Shown piece after piece: positions 50,763-61,471 of a stretch of 64,000 nt of DNA (positions are counted from its first letter, which is position 1; the number at the start of each line of letters is the position of its first letter). A program made the position numbers and the translations under genes. This DNA is from Polynucleobacter sp. MWH-UH19D (GTDB taxonomy: Bacteria > Pseudomonadota > Gammaproteobacteria > Burkholderiales > Burkholderiaceae), in NCBI RefSeq assembly GCF_040409795.1, contig NZ_CP099571.1, forward strand, positions 186,001 to 250,000, in the 5' to 3' direction. The notes beneath the pieces are model-generated. The model searched no databases. It was given only the letters and a program-made list of their open reading frames with translations, and had not been told where the DNA came from.

Positions 50763-52040
50763 ATGAGTACTGAAATTCATAAAATGATGCAAGACATTGG
50801 TCGCAGGGCACGTAGCGCTTCGCGCGCCATGGCTTGCGCTTCTAGCGAACAAAAGAATCAAGCTTTGTTGCATATCGCCAAGTTAATTCGTCAAAAAGCT
50901 AATGAGATTCAAAAAGTAAATTCAGGTGATGTTGAGCGTGCAAAAGCCAACGGTCAGGATACGGCTTTTGTAGATCGCTTAACCATGACACCCAAAACTA
51001 TTGAAACCATGGCTTTGGGTCTTGAGCAAATTGTTTCTTTAGAAGATCCTATTGGAAAAATTACCGCCTTAAAGAAGCAAGCATCGGGTATCGAGCTTGG
51101 TCAAATGCGAGTGCCATTAGGCGTCATTGGCATCATTTATGAGTCTCGTCCCAATGTCACAATTGATGCTGCGGCATTATGTCTTAAATCAGGTAACGCA
51201 GTGATCTTGCGTGGTGGCTCCGAGGCGATTGATTCCAATACATTGTTAGCTCAAATCATTCAAGAAGGGCTTGCTGCTGCAAACCTTCCAAAAGATGCGG
51301 TTCAAGTGGTTGCTACAACCGATCGCAGTGCTGTCGGCGAGATGATTACGATGACACAATATATTGACGTCATCGTGCCTCGCGGTGGCAAGAGTTTGAT
51401 TGCCCGTTTGATGGCCGAAGCACGCGTTCCAATGATTAAGCATTTGGATGGCATCTGCCATACCTATATTGATGCGGATGCTGATGTAGCCATGGCTATC
51501 AAGGTGTGTGATAACGCTAAGACTCAGCGTTATGCACCTTGCAACGCTATGGAAACCCTGTTGGTTAATAAGAACATAGCCTTAAAAGTGCTGCCTGATC
51601 TTTGCAAGATTTATCAGGACAAAGGTGTTGAGTTACGGGTGGACACTTTTACTCGCTCAACATTGGAGTCATGTGGTTTTAAAAACTTAGTTGATGCTAC
51701 TGATGAGGATTGGCAAACAGAGTATTTGGCACCAATCTTGTCAATTAAGACTGTGGTTGATATGGATGAGGCTATGGATCACATTGAGCGTTATGGCAGC
51801 AAGCATACTGATGCCATCATTACTAATAATCAAGAAAATGCGAACCGTTTCTTGCGTGAAGTCGATAGCGCAAGCGTGATGGTCAATGCCAGCACACGTT
51901 TTGCCGACGGCTTTGAGTATGGTCTTGGTGCTGAGATTGGTATTTCAAATGACAAGCTACATGCTCGTGGACCAGTTGGTTTAGAGGGTCTAACCTCCCT
52001 GAAATATGTCGTCATGGGTCATGGCGAGATTCGCACTTGA
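50763..52040 (+). CDS. proA: Gamma-glutamyl phosphate reductase
   Basis: Second enzyme of proline synthesis, 425 residues, of the aldehyde-dehydrogenase fold. [17 protein letters not shown] (about 116-132) and the [17 protein letters not shown] segment with the catalytic Cys near 260 are conserved; [19 protein letters not shown] is the C-terminal signature. Its partner proB is elsewhere at 8204. Confidence 0.97.
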   Translation: MSTEIHKMMQDIGRRARSASRAMACASSEQKNQALLHIAKLIRQKANEIQKVNSGDVERAKANGQDTAFVDRLTMTPKTIETMALGLEQIVSLEDPIGKITALKKQASGIELGQMRVPLGVIGIIYESRPNVTIDAAALCLKSGNAVILRGGSEAIDSNTLLAQIIQEGLAAANLPKDAVQVVATTDRSAVGEMITMTQYIDVIVPRGGKSLIARLMAEARVPMIKHLDGICHTYIDADADVAMAIKVCDNAKTQRYAPCNAMETLLVNKNIALKVLPDLCKIYQDKGVELRVDTFTRSTLESCGFKNLVDATDEDWQTEYLAPILSIKTVVDMDEAMDHIERYGSKHTDAIITNNQENANRFLREVDSASVMVNASTRFADGFEYGLGAEIGISNDKLHARGPVGLEGLTSLKYVVMGHGEIRT

Positions 52041-52095
52041 TCGTACTGAATTCATCATCAATTCACACTAAATACATACTTCGGCGCTGATCACT

Positions 52096-52521
52096 ATGGC
52101 TAATGCCTACCTTTGGGTAAAAACCTTACACATCGTTTTTATTACGTCGTGGTTTGCTGGTTTGTTTTATCTGCCGCGGATTTATGTCAATCTAGCGGAT
52201 GAAAAAAATACCCAAGCCTACTCTCGGCTCTTGGGAATGGCTGATCGCTTATTTAGGTTCATGACCATTTTGGCGGTGCCGGCTGTTTTATTGGGGCTCA
52301 CGCTATGGCTTGGTTTTGGAATTGGCGCTGGAGATGTGTGGATGCATGCCAAAATATTCTTTGTAATTTTGGTAATCGGTTACCACCATGCTTGCTGGAG
52401 TTTGCTTAAGAAGTTTCGCGCCAATCTCAATACAAGATCAGGTATTTGGTACCGCTGGTTTAATGAAGTACCAGTGATTTTGTTATTGATTATTGTGGCT
52501 TTGGTGATTTTTAAACCTTGA
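52096..52521 (+). CDS. hemJ: Protoporphyrinogen oxidase HemJ (CopD/UPF0093 family)
   Basis: Membrane protein of 141 residues with four hydrophobic helices. The conserved His in KTLHIVFITSWFAGLFYLPR and Lys in HAKIFFVILVIGYHH are visible. HemJ replaces HemG/HemY in penultimate haem synthesis; hemL lies nearby at 54326. Confidence 0.9.
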   Translation: MANAYLWVKTLHIVFITSWFAGLFYLPRIYVNLADEKNTQAYSRLLGMADRLFRFMTILAVPAVLLGLTLWLGFGIGAGDVWMHAKIFFVILVIGYHHACWSLLKKFRANLNTRSGIWYRWFNEVPVILLLIIVALVIFKP

Positions 52522-52569
52522 TCTTTAGCCCTTCAAGATTCTTTCTAACTTTTTAAAACTGCGAGCCTC

Positions 52570-54027
52570 ATGAGATTTTTTGTTGTCTGCCCAGGCGGTT
52601 TAGAAATCCCGCTTGCACAGGAGCTGGCAGAGATTGCAGGCCGTCCAGACTGCAAGGCCTTAGGCGTCTGGGTGATCGATCAAACACCTACTAGCCCTAC
52701 TGGAGGTATTGGCTTGTCAGGACCACTATCAGCAGCGATGGCGCTTAATTTGCATTCTAGAATTGCGAGCCGCGTTTTATTGCAAATGGCACAGGCTCCC
52801 TATAGGCAGGAAGATGATCTTTATAAACTTGCTGGCGGCTTAGCTTGGGAAGACTGGTTTAGCTCTAAACAAACTTTAAGGGTGGATGTCACAGCGCATC
52901 GTTCACCATTAAAGAGTTTAAATTTTGCAACACTCAAAATTAAAGATGCGATTGTGGATCGTTTGCGTGATGTCACCGGTGATCGTCCGAGTATTGACAC
53001 AACCTTTCCGGATGTTCGGGTGCAGGCGCATTTGACTGCAACACAAGCTACCATCTATCTGGATACTTCTGGTGAGGCCTTATTCAAGCGTGGTTGGCGT
53101 GATGAAAAAGGTGACGCCCCGTTAAAAGAAAACTTAGCTGCTGGTATTTTGTCGATTACCGGTTGGAAACCAGGTCAAACTTTATTTGATCCGATGTGCG
53201 GTAGTGGTACTTTTTTAATTGAGGCGGCCCAAAAGGCTTTAGCGATACCGCCTGGAGCTATTCGTGCAGATATGTACGGAAATGATGCCAAACCCAGTCG
53301 CTTGGCTTATCGCCCATTGGTAACGTCTGCTCAAGGTTTTGGCTTCCAGAGACTTAAGCCATTTACTGAGGTAGGTGAAAAAAAACGTTGGGCTGCACTA
53401 AAAGAGGCGGCTCAGAATGAGATTCTGGAAAAGCGTAAACAATATTCTGATGTGCAATCTCTGGGAATTAGTGGTGGCGATATTAATGAAAAACTAGTGG
53501 CTATGTTTAAGGGGAATTGGCAACGTGCGCAGTTACCTGATCAAGCGGTTGTTCGTCAGATCGATGCGATGGCAAGCAAGCCACCAGCTAATTCAAAAGA
53601 CGGTCTGATGCTATTGAATCCCCCTTATGGCGAGCGCTTGGTTATTAAAGGTGGTCGTGGCCAAGAGAGAGACTCTCGAGATGTCGAGAATGATTCTGGT
53701 GTGCCAGAGAATCGATTTGAACTCAATTTAGAGACTGGTCGGCAAAGCGCAAAGCGTTCCAGCCGAGAATCGCTGAAGAAGCTACAAGCTCAACAAGAGC
53801 AAGACCCTAAGTTTGTAGAATTTTTACGTCAATTTGGACAACATCTCAAAGATGCTTTTGGCGGATGGAATGTCTTTGTGTTGACTGCGGATATGGCTTT
53901 GCCAGGGCAGTTGCGAATTAAAGAGTCTAAGCGCACCCCTTTATTTAATGGCCCCTTGGAGTGTCGTCTATTTAAGTTTGAGATGCATCAAAAACGCCCT
54001 GCAATAAAGCAGTCGGGCGATGAGTGA
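52570..54027 (+). CDS. rlmL: THUMP-domain rRNA (guanine-N2)-methyltransferase, RlmL-type
   Basis: 485 residues. An N-terminal THUMP domain (about 60-170) is followed by the methyltransferase core with FDPMCGSGTFLIEA (about 209-222) and LLNPPYGERL (about 350-359). A charged insert of some 50 residues (GGRGQERDSRDVEN..., about 362-410) follows NPPYGER. It lacks the second (RlmK-like) domain of the 700-residue enterobacterial RlmL. Probably modifies 23S rRNA, likely at the RlmL target. Confidence 0.85.
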   Translation: MRFFVVCPGGLEIPLAQELAEIAGRPDCKALGVWVIDQTPTSPTGGIGLSGPLSAAMALNLHSRIASRVLLQMAQAPYRQEDDLYKLAGGLAWEDWFSSKQTLRVDVTAHRSPLKSLNFATLKIKDAIVDRLRDVTGDRPSIDTTFPDVRVQAHLTATQATIYLDTSGEALFKRGWRDEKGDAPLKENLAAGILSITGWKPGQTLFDPMCGSGTFLIEAAQKALAIPPGAIRADMYGNDAKPSRLAYRPLVTSAQGFGFQRLKPFTEVGEKKRWAALKEAAQNEILEKRKQYSDVQSLGISGGDINEKLVAMFKGNWQRAQLPDQAVVRQIDAMASKPPANSKDGLMLLNPPYGERLVIKGGRGQERDSRDVENDSGVPENRFELNLETGRQSAKRSSRESLKKLQAQQEQDPKFVEFLRQFGQHLKDAFGGWNVFVLTADMALPGQLRIKESKRTPLFNGPLECRLFKFEMHQKRPAIKQSGDE

Positions 54028-54108
54028 AATGCTGAATGCGCTTTAAAATGGACCTAAAGTGTTTAGGAGCTGTGGTGTATCAGCCGCAGCAATTAGGAGG
54101 ATAGCTCG

Positions 54109-54279
54109 ATGGAATTTAAAACATATATGTGTCTTATTTGTGGCTGGGTTTATGACGAAGCCGCAGGTTTACCTGACGAGGGCATTGCTCCAGGAACGCT
54201 TTGGAAAGATGTTCCGATGAATTGGACTTGCCCAGAATGTGGTGCACGCAAGGAAGATTTTGAAATGATGGCGATTTAA
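54109..54279 (+). CDS. Rubredoxin
   Basis: 56-residue electron carrier. The iron site is C8-x-x-C11 and C41-x-x-C44 in CLICGW and CPECG, with the typical YDEAAG and PDEGIAPGT segments between. A perfect AGGAGG at 54095-54100 precedes the ATG. It lies between the rlmL-like gene and hemL. The redox partner is not known from context. Confidence 0.93.
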   Translation: MEFKTYMCLICGWVYDEAAGLPDEGIAPGTLWKDVPMNWTCPECGARKEDFEMMAI

Positions 54280-54325
54280 TTATTCGCCAGCTAATAACAA
54301 AGTAATTAAAGAGGTTGAGATCATA

Positions 54326-55621
54326 GTGAGTCAAAACGACGCCTTATTTGAACGCGCACAGAAAACCATTCCTGGGGGTGTGAACTCTCCGGTGAGGGCA
54401 TTTCGTCAGGTGGGCGGTACCCCACGTTTTGTCGCTAGAGCACAAGGCCCTTATTTTTGGGATGCAGACAATAAGCAATATATTGATCTGATTATGTCCT
54501 GGGGCCCAATGATTGTGGGTCATGCTCACCCAGAAGTGGTTGAAACGGTTAAAAAAGCTGCTGAGACCAGTTTTAGTTATGGTGCTCCAACCGAAGGTGA
54601 AATCGAATTAGCTGAGCGTATTTGCCAATTGATGCCAAGCATTGAGCAAGTGCGCATGGTCTCTAGTGGCACCGAGGCAACGATGAGCGCCTTGCGTTTA
54701 GCTCGCGGTTACACCGGTCGCGACTTAATTATTAAATTCGAGGGCTGCTATCACGGCCATGCTGATAGCTTATTAGTCAAGGCGGGTTCGGGTCTGCTGA
54801 CTTTTGCTGACTCAACTCAAAATGCGCCATCCTCTGGTGGTGTACCGCAAGATTTGGTAAAGCATACTTTAGTGCTGCCCTATAACGATGTTGCAGCAAT
54901 TGAAGAGGTGTTTAAAAAGCAGGGCGATCAAATTGCAGCAGTCATATTGGAGCCAATTGCTGGCAATATGAATTTGATTCAACCATCTAAAGAATTTTTA
55001 TCCGCTGTTCGTAATCTCACTAGCAAACATGGTAGCGTTTTAATTTATGACGAAGTCATGACGGGTTTTAGAGTGGCTCTAGGTGGCGCGCAATCTTTGC
55101 AGGGCATTGTTCCTGACTTGACTTGCCTAGGCAAGGTCATGGGTGGTGGCATGCCAATAGCGGCATTTGGCGGCAAAAAAGAGATCATGTCGAAATTAGC
55201 CCCTCTGGGTAATGTTTATCAGGCTGGAACATTATCTGGTAATCCCGTAGCGGTAGCTGCCGGCCTCAAAACACTCCAGATTATTTCTAGAGAAGGTTTT
55301 TTTGAATGCCTCACTGGCCAAACAGGAAAACTAATGGCGGGATTGAAGCAAGCAGCAGATAAAGCAAATATTCCGTTTTCAGTAGACAGTGTTGGTGGTA
55401 TGTTTGGTTTCTATTTTGCTAAGGATGTGCCCAATTCATACGAGGCAGTTACCAAAACCAATATTGAAGCCTTCAAGAAATTTTTTCATCTCATGCTTGA
55501 TGAGGGTGTGTATTTAGCGCCTTCAGCCTATGAGGCTGGATTTACATCGATTACGCATGACAATGATGTTGTGGGTGCAATTATTGCTGCGGCTGAGAAG
55601 TCATTTCAAAAGCTAAAGTAA
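54326..55621 (+). CDS. hemL: Glutamate-1-semialdehyde 2,1-aminomutase
   Basis: PLP enzyme of 431 residues that makes 5-aminolevulinate in the C5 haem pathway. Start is GTG (54326). [11 protein letters not shown] is at about residue 16, [19 protein letters not shown] is the PLP-phosphate site, and [10 protein letters not shown] contains the PLP Lys near 269. Convergent with apaH, 6 bp apart. Confidence 0.97.
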   Translation: MSQNDALFERAQKTIPGGVNSPVRAFRQVGGTPRFVARAQGPYFWDADNKQYIDLIMSWGPMIVGHAHPEVVETVKKAAETSFSYGAPTEGEIELAERICQLMPSIEQVRMVSSGTEATMSALRLARGYTGRDLIIKFEGCYHGHADSLLVKAGSGLLTFADSTQNAPSSGGVPQDLVKHTLVLPYNDVAAIEEVFKKQGDQIAAVILEPIAGNMNLIQPSKEFLSAVRNLTSKHGSVLIYDEVMTGFRVALGGAQSLQGIVPDLTCLGKVMGGGMPIAAFGGKKEIMSKLAPLGNVYQAGTLSGNPVAVAAGLKTLQIISREGFFECLTGQTGKLMAGLKQAADKANIPFSVDSVGGMFGFYFAKDVPNSYEAVTKTNIEAFKKFFHLMLDEGVYLAPSAYEAGFTSITHDNDVVGAIIAAAEKSFQKLK

Positions 55622-55627
55622 TTTTTA

Positions 55628-56467
55628 TTACATTCTGAGTGGATGATCGTAACCATCCACTTGAATGATCTCTGAGTATTTCATATCTTTATTGGAGTTA
55701 GAGATCTCCATAGCAGTGAGTTTTCCACCCCATACGCAGCCAGTATCTAGGCCCACAACATTGCTCTCTCGTAAGAGGCCTAAGGTGGACCAATGACCAA
55801 AGTAAATCACAGTATCTTGCGTTTTTCTCTTCGGAACTTTGAACCAAGGAATATAACCTTTAGGACCATCTTCTAGGCCTTCTTTGCTTTCAAATTCCAT
55901 TTTTCCACTAGGCGTACAAAAACGCATTCTCGTTAATGCGTTTGTGATGATTCTCAAACGATCATAGCCCTTTAGGGAGTTACTCCATTTATTAGGGGTG
56001 TTGCCATACATATTCCCTAAGAAGTCTTTATAGGATTTACTGCGCAATATTTTTTCAACTTCTTGTGCGTATTCGATGGTTTGTTGTAAATCCCATTGCG
56101 GAAGCACGCCAGCATGTACAGTGAGTACCTTGCCATTGCTTAGGGCGAGAGGACGTTTGCGGATCCAGTTTATGAGTTCTTTTCTATCTGGCGCATTTAG
56201 AATGGGTTCAACAGTATCTAGTCCACGAGTTTTACGAATACCCGCGTCTATCGCTAATAAGTGAAGATCATGGTTGCCGAGAATGCATTCTGCTCGGCCA
56301 GACTCTTGCAAAACCTTGAGTTGGCGCAATGCTCCGAGAGAGTCGGGGCCGCGATTCACTAAATCTCCTAAAAAAATCATTTTTGAATTTTTAGGAAGCT
56401 TTTTAACGAGGGCTTTTAGTGAGGGGGCGCATCCTTGTACATCCCCTACAACATAGATCTTGCTCAT
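55628..56467 (-). CDS. apaH: Symmetrical diadenosine tetraphosphatase
   Basis: Metallophosphatase of 279 residues that hydrolyses Ap4A to two ADP. The signature motifs are GDVQGC near 8, GDLVNRGP near 36 and GNHDLHLL near 64; the later HAGVLPQWD and GHWSTLGL complete the set. Its start faces phr (56506), same strand, with a 38 bp gap. Confidence 0.95.
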   Translation of the reverse strand: MSKIYVVGDVQGCAPSLKALVKKLPKNSKMIFLGDLVNRGPDSLGALRQLKVLQESGRAECILGNHDLHLLAIDAGIRKTRGLDTVEPILNAPDRKELINWIRKRPLALSNGKVLTVHAGVLPQWDLQQTIEYAQEVEKILRSKSYKDFLGNMYGNTPNKWSNSLKGYDRLRIITNALTRMRFCTPSGKMEFESKEGLEDGPKGYIPWFKVPKRKTQDTVIYFGHWSTLGLLRESNVVGLDTGCVWGGKLTAMEISNSNKDMKYSEIIQVDGYDHPLRM

Positions 56468-56505
56468 GCCTTATCTTAAATCTGAATGCTAGGGTCAGAA
56501 CAAGA

Positions 56506-57978
56506 TTAGCTAACTTTTTTAACAACGTTATACCGAACAAGGGTCTTCTTGCGTGCCTCATCATGATCAACCACGGGGTATGGATAGTCTCGCCCCAGCA
56601 CAATGCCTGCGCTTTCAAGCTCGATATGGCCGGCTTGCCAAGGCGCATGAATAGATTTTTTAGAGAGTTTCTCTAATTGGGGTAGGTATCGTTTGATAAA
56701 TTTCCCTTCCGAGTCAAATTTCTCGGACTGGGTAATGGGATTAAAGATCCTAAAATAGGGCTGAGCATCACAGCCTGAAGAAGATGCCCATTGCCAGCCA
56801 CCATTATTGGATGAGAATTCGAAATCATTGAGATGTTCTGCAAAATACGCTTCTCCCCAACGCCAATCAATACCGAGATCTTTTGTCAGAAAGCTGGCCA
56901 CAACCATACGTAATCGATTATGCATATAACCAGTTTGATTAAGTTGATGCATCGCCGCATCAACCAGTGGGTATCCGGTTTTACCTTCACACCAAGCATT
57001 GAAGAGTTTCTTGGCTGGCGCACCACTTTCCCAAACAATGTTGTCATAGTCGGGCTTGAATGAGACACCCTCTGCTAAGCGTGGATGATTAGCAAGAATC
57101 ATGAAATAAAAGTCACGCCAAATAAGCTCACTTAACCAAATGGTGGCGCCCATACTGCCTGCCAGCATGCGACGATGCGCTTCTCGCACTAGGCCGCGAA
57201 TGGAGAGCATTCCAAAGCGCAGGTGTGTCGATAGGTAGCTGACGCCCTTGACGGCTGGAAAATCTCGACCAATCTGATATTGATCAATGCGTGACAGAAA
57301 GTCTTCTAAAAATAGCTGACCTCCTTGAGATCCAGGCGGCAGATAGGTTTCAATGCCTGTTGAACAAAAGCCCATCGATTCTAGAGAAGGTAGTCCTAGA
57401 TCTAGTTTTTTGGGAATCGAGACGAATTGTCCTGACTTAGGGTTGCATTCGAAGGCAGCTAAATCTTTTTCTTGCAGTGTCTTGAGCCAATTATTTTTGT
57501 ATGGTGTGAAGACTGAAAAGACCGTATTGGAATTTGTAAGAATTTCTTTTTTCTCAAAAATCACCTGATCTTTGTAGGTCTCGAATTGAATGCCTAACTT
57601 TTCAAGTGAATTCTGGACTAATTCATCTCTATAAATCGCGCAAGGTTCATAGTCGTGATTGATGAATACGGTATCAACGCCGAGCTCTTTGGCAATTTGA
57701 GGAATGCATTCTGTCGGATTGCCAAAACGGACAATAAGTCCGCCACCAACCTGTCGAAGTTCCTCATCTATCTGTTTGATACCTTGCCAAATAAAGTCAA
57801 CTCGACGGTCGTGTTTTAGACCCTTTGAACCTAGTTCACCTTGCAAAAGGGGCTTCAGAATTTCAGTGTCAAAAATGAAGGTAAGCCAGACTTGCTTACA
57901 GTTCACAAGAGCATGGTGAAGTGCCGCATTGTCATGCAAGCGAAGGTCGCGTCTAAGCCAAACAAGTCCTTTATCCAT
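56506..57978 (-). CDS. phr: Deoxyribodipyrimidine photolyase
   Basis: Blue-light DNA-repair enzyme of 490 residues from ATG 57978, giving the standard MDKGLVWLRRDLRLHDN start; an in-frame ATG at 58026 would add 16 untypical residues. The N-terminal antenna-cofactor domain is followed by the FAD-binding helices with GYPLVDAAMHQLNQTGYMHNR in two parts and WQWASSSGCDAQPYFRIFNP. It has no plant cryptochrome tail and is most likely a CPD photolyase. Confidence 0.94.
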   Translation of the reverse strand: MDKGLVWLRRDLRLHDNAALHHALVNCKQVWLTFIFDTEILKPLLQGELGSKGLKHDRRVDFIWQGIKQIDEELRQVGGGLIVRFGNPTECIPQIAKELGVDTVFINHDYEPCAIYRDELVQNSLEKLGIQFETYKDQVIFEKKEILTNSNTVFSVFTPYKNNWLKTLQEKDLAAFECNPKSGQFVSIPKKLDLGLPSLESMGFCSTGIETYLPPGSQGGQLFLEDFLSRIDQYQIGRDFPAVKGVSYLSTHLRFGMLSIRGLVREAHRRMLAGSMGATIWLSELIWRDFYFMILANHPRLAEGVSFKPDYDNIVWESGAPAKKLFNAWCEGKTGYPLVDAAMHQLNQTGYMHNRLRMVVASFLTKDLGIDWRWGEAYFAEHLNDFEFSSNNGGWQWASSSGCDAQPYFRIFNPITQSEKFDSEGKFIKRYLPQLEKLSKKSIHAPWQAGHIELESAGIVLGRDYPYPVVDHDEARKKTLVRYNVVKKVS

Positions 57979-58053
57979 AGACCCTATATTAGGGCTAATT
58001 GATAAAAATTGTTTAGAGGAGCTCATTTAAAAAGGTTAAGATTTCAAGAAGCT

Positions 58054-58872
58054 ATGGATACGATCTTTTTTGTTCTCTCGAAAGTAGTGCAGTTCTGCAT
58101 AGAGCCCTTGAATTGGGCAATTCTTTTTATTAGTTTTAGCCTAATTTTTCTGATGCTGCGAAAGGTTGAGCTTTGCAAGCGTTTTCTCTTATTGGCACTT
58201 TTCGATCTGTTGGTAGTCGGTTGGTTGCCGACTTCTGAACTGGGTTTGAGGTATCTCGAGGGGATTATTCCAAAAACCTCACTTGCAGAGCTTTCAGAAA
58301 ATGATTTGGGCGGAATCATTATTTTGGGTGGTGCAATTGAGGGCGGTCAGATCGCTGTCGATCGCGGAGAGGTATCCATATATTCTTCAGCTGAGCGTGT
58401 AACCAAGGCTTTTGAACTCATTCGAAAATATCCAAACTTGCCATTCATTTTTAGTGGCTACTCTGGCCGCATCAGCCCCAAGGGAATTTCAGAGGCGGAT
58501 GCATTTAAACAGCTAATTCAAGAGCAGGGTCTGACTGAGCTGACAGACAAAACTGCACATTATGAAAATCAGTCACGAAATACCTACGAAAATGTTCTAT
58601 ACACGAAGCCAATGATTGAAGACTTCGGCAAAAAGAACGAGTCTGACAATTTGAGGCCATGGTTACTGATTACTTCTGCGAGTCACATGTATCGCTCTGC
58701 CAGGATTTTTGAAAAGCAAGGCATTGTCATTATTCCGGTACCGGTTGATTATCAGACGGCAGCAAACCTTCGCTGGACTGAGTTTGATTTAGTCGATGGC
58801 GCCCAAAATTGGAATAAGTTAGTTCATGAGCTTGTCGGACTTTTGGCCTATTGGGTTACCGGGAAAATCTAG
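58054..58872 (+). CDS. YdcF/ElyC-like protein (DUF218)
   Basis: 272 residues from ATG 58054; the frame could start at 58009, which would overlap phr's alternative start. Two N-terminal membrane helices are followed by the DUF218 core with IIILGGAIEGG near 93, SRNTYENVLYT and LITSASHMYRSARIF (conserved His/Arg). ElyC of E. coli affects undecaprenyl-lipid dependent envelope synthesis, so an envelope role is a reasonable inference. Confidence 0.82.
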   Translation: MDTIFFVLSKVVQFCIEPLNWAILFISFSLIFLMLRKVELCKRFLLLALFDLLVVGWLPTSELGLRYLEGIIPKTSLAELSENDLGGIIILGGAIEGGQIAVDRGEVSIYSSAERVTKAFELIRKYPNLPFIFSGYSGRISPKGISEADAFKQLIQEQGLTELTDKTAHYENQSRNTYENVLYTKPMIEDFGKKNESDNLRPWLLITSASHMYRSARIFEKQGIVIIPVPVDYQTAANLRWTEFDLVDGAQNWNKLVHELVGLLAYWVTGKI

Positions 58873-58893
58873 ATATTCGGTAAAATACTCAAT

Positions 58894-59526
58894 ATGACTT
58901 CGGCCAAAAACGCCCCTCATGATTCAGATCCTGGATCTTGGGTATCTTATTCGGCCGATCATTTAGCAAATCAATTTTTAATTGCCATGCCAGGCATGGT
59001 CGACCCCAATTTTGCTAATTCTGTTGTTTACTTGTTTGAACACAATGAGCGAGGTGCAATGGGCTTGGTAGTAAATAAGCCCACTGAAGTAGATTTAGCT
59101 ACCTTGTTTGACAAGATAGAGCTCAAACTCGAAATTGCGCCTTTGCCTGAGCAGCCGGTCTATTTTGGTGGGCCCGTTCAAATCGAGCGCGGTTTTGTTT
59201 TGCACGAATCCAATCCCCATCTTTCCTATAGCTCTTCTTTAATTATTCCTGGAGGTTTAACAATGACAACCTCCAAAGATGTGCTTGAGGCAGTTGCTTT
59301 GGGAAATGGTCCAAGAAATTTTTTAATGACACTAGGTTACGCAGGCTGGAGCGCTGGTCAGCTTGAAGAGGAAATTACCTTAAATGGCTGGATGAATGTG
59401 CCCTTATCAAAGGAACAAATGATGGAAATTATTTTTAATACTCCATCAAGCCAGCGTTACGAGAAAACCGTTAGTCATCTTGGCTTTGATTTGTCCTCTC
59501 TATCTGGAGAGGCGGGGCATGCCTGA
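58894..59526 (+). CDS. YqgE/AlgH family protein
   Basis: 210 residues. LIAMPGMVDPNFANSVVYLFEHNERGAMGLVVNKP (in parts) is the family's first half and GYAGWSAGQLEEEI the second. Its biochemical role is not established. The gene is directly fused in order with yqgF, overlapping by 8 bp, as in most proteobacteria. Confidence 0.92.
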   Translation: MTSAKNAPHDSDPGSWVSYSADHLANQFLIAMPGMVDPNFANSVVYLFEHNERGAMGLVVNKPTEVDLATLFDKIELKLEIAPLPEQPVYFGGPVQIERGFVLHESNPHLSYSSSLIIPGGLTMTTSKDVLEAVALGNGPRNFLMTLGYAGWSAGQLEEEITLNGWMNVPLSKEQMMEIIFNTPSSQRYEKTVSHLGFDLSSLSGEAGHA

Positions 59527-59938
59527 GATGTCAAGCTCATTAGTCAATCAGCCCATTACAGTAATGGCTTTTGATTATGGAATGCGTCGTGTGGGTGTCG
59601 CAGTTGGAAACTCGGTAACACAATCAGGACAGGCCTTAAAAACGATTGCTGCAGCAAACCTGGATACTCTATTTATAGAGATTCAGGGGTTAATAAAGGA
59701 ATGGCAACCAGATCAATTGGTTGTTGGTCGTCCCTTGCATCCTGATGGTGCGGAACATGAGATGACTGCTAAAGCAATCCGATTTGGCAATCAGTTGCAT
59801 GGACGGCTTAATTTACCAGTAGCTTGGGTAGATGAGCGCTATTCTTCGGTGGTTTTAGAGGCGGATACGAAGATGCGGGACAATCTAGATGCGCACTCTG
59901 CTGCCCTTATTTTGGAGCAGTATTTTGCGGAACAATAA
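59519..59938 (+). CDS. ruvX: Putative Holliday junction resolvase / rRNA-processing nuclease YqgF (RuvX)
   Basis: 139 residues from ATG 59519, overlapping yqgE by 8 bp; an upstream frame start at 59480 is rejected, and ATG 59528 is another option. The RNase H-like core has FDYGMRRVGVAVG with the catalytic Asp, VVGRPLHPDG, and VDERYSS. YqgF acts in 16S rRNA 5'-end maturation in E. coli. Confidence 0.93.
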   Translation: MPEMSSSLVNQPITVMAFDYGMRRVGVAVGNSVTQSGQALKTIAAANLDTLFIEIQGLIKEWQPDQLVVGRPLHPDGAEHEMTAKAIRFGNQLHGRLNLPVAWVDERYSSVVLEADTKMRDNLDAHSAALILEQYFAEQ

Positions 59939-59981
59939 TTACTTGATATCGGTTGAAATTGAGAAGTATTGGAACGAATAA

Positions 59982-60482
59982 ATGAATGCTGAATTGATGT
60001 ACGAAAAGTTGCTGGTAGCAGTGAAAGAAAGAGTGCATCAGGGCTCTTTTGAGCTTGCTGGCTTGGCTATAGGTGGCGCTTGGATTGCCGAGCGTTTGGC
60101 CAAGGATTTAGGTTTGCCACACTATGGTGTGATTAATGTCGCCTTTCATCGAGATGACTATGCAGAAAAAGGAATGACTGCATTACGCACTGCCAGCACG
60201 ATGACAACTCATCTTCCTTTTGAGGTGAGTGGCGCCAATATTGTTTTGATTGACGATGTCTTATTTACTGGCAGGACAGTTCGAGCTGCCTTAAATGAAT
60301 TATTTGATTTTGGGCGTCCCGCACAAGTGGAATTGATGGTTCTTGCGGATCGTGGAAATCGCGAGCTACCAGTAAGCGCTAACTTTGCGGGCGAGCAAGT
60401 TCATGTATCTGATAGTCAAATATTAGTTTTAGAAAAAGATGCTGCTGGAAAATTGAGTTTTCAGCTTGAGGAGCATGAATAA
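59982..60482 (+). CDS. pyrR: PyrR-type phosphoribosyltransferase
   Basis: 166 residues. The PRPP site [17 protein letters not shown] (about 88-104) is intact and matches uracil phosphoribosyltransferase/attenuator PyrR. Directly upstream of pyrB, with TAATG overlap of 1 base, so the pair is coupled. No RNA-binding antiterminator stem is evident upstream of pyrR here, so a purely enzymatic role is possible. Confidence 0.92.
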   Translation: MNAELMYEKLLVAVKERVHQGSFELAGLAIGGAWIAERLAKDLGLPHYGVINVAFHRDDYAEKGMTALRTASTMTTHLPFEVSGANIVLIDDVLFTGRTVRAALNELFDFGRPAQVELMVLADRGNRELPVSANFAGEQVHVSDSQILVLEKDAAGKLSFQLEEHE

Positions 60483-61450
60483 TGGGTGCTGAAAACAATC
60501 TTGTAAATCAATTTAATGCCGCTGGAGAGTTAACGCATCTTCTAACCTTGGAGGGTTTGCCAAAAGAGCAGATAGTTCATATTCTGGATACGGCGAAGCA
60601 GTTTGTCAGCGTTACAGATCCGGCAAGAGAGGTGAAGAAGGTTCCTCTGCTAAGAGGAAAGAGTGTCTTCAATCTCTTTTTTGAAAACTCCACTCGCACA
60701 AGAACGACTTTTGAGATTGCGGCTAAACGCCTCTCCGCTGACGTTATTAATTTAGATATTTCCACATCTTCTACCGCTAAGGGCGAGAGCCTGCTGGATA
60801 CCATAGATAACCTTGTAGCAATGCAAGCAGATATCTTTGTTGTACGTCACAGTGTTTCAAGGGCGCCCATTGAGATAGCAAATCATGTGCCAGCGCATGT
60901 ACACGTGGTAAACGCCGGTGATGGTAGCCATCAACATCCAACCCAAGGTTTGTTGGATATGTATACGATGCGTCACTTTAAGCAGGATTTCAAAGGCTTG
61001 AAAGTGGCTATTGTGGGCGACATTGTTCATAGTCGTGTAGCAAAGTCGAATATTCATGCGCTCACCACTTTGGGCTGCGAAGATATTCGGGCGATTGGCC
61101 CAGAGAGTCTATTGCCTAGCGATTTAGATATGTTAGGAGTAAAAGTATTCCACAGCATGGAGGAGGGTCTGAAGGATATTGATGTTGTGATGACTCTCCG
61201 TATTCAGAAAGAGCGCATGGAAGTAGGCCAGGTGCCAGAAGGGGATGCCTTCTTCAAACAGTATGGCCTTACGCCCAATCGTTTAGCGCTTGCAAAATCA
61301 GATGCCATCGTAATGCATCCAGGACCCATGAATCGTGGGGTAGAGATTGATTCTGCAGTTGCAGACGGTCCGCAATCTGTCATTCTTAATCAAGTTACTT
61401 TTGGAATTGCAGTACGAATGGCGGTGATGTCAATTGTTGCTGGCAACTAA
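60482..61450 (+). CDS. pyrB: Aspartate carbamoyltransferase catalytic subunit
   Basis: 322 residues, forming N-carbamoyl-aspartate in pyrimidine synthesis. The carbamoyl-phosphate site is STRTR (70-74); [11 protein letters not shown] and [13 protein letters not shown] are also present. No pyrI regulatory subunit is adjacent, as expected for betaproteobacteria where a pyrC-like partner may assist. Starts at the pyrR stop. Confidence 0.96.
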   Translation: MGAENNLVNQFNAAGELTHLLTLEGLPKEQIVHILDTAKQFVSVTDPAREVKKVPLLRGKSVFNLFFENSTRTRTTFEIAAKRLSADVINLDISTSSTAKGESLLDTIDNLVAMQADIFVVRHSVSRAPIEIANHVPAHVHVVNAGDGSHQHPTQGLLDMYTMRHFKQDFKGLKVAIVGDIVHSRVAKSNIHALTTLGCEDIRAIGPESLLPSDLDMLGVKVFHSMEEGLKDIDVVMTLRIQKERMEVGQVPEGDAFFKQYGLTPNRLALAKSDAIVMHPGPMNRGVEIDSAVADGPQSVILNQVTFGIAVRMAVMSIVAGN

Positions 61451-61471
61451 TCTTTTGTCTTGCTGATTAGC

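Noticed and set aside
59939..59981. PyrR-dependent attenuator upstream of pyrR
   Set aside because: The 43 bp gap has no antiterminator/terminator stems.
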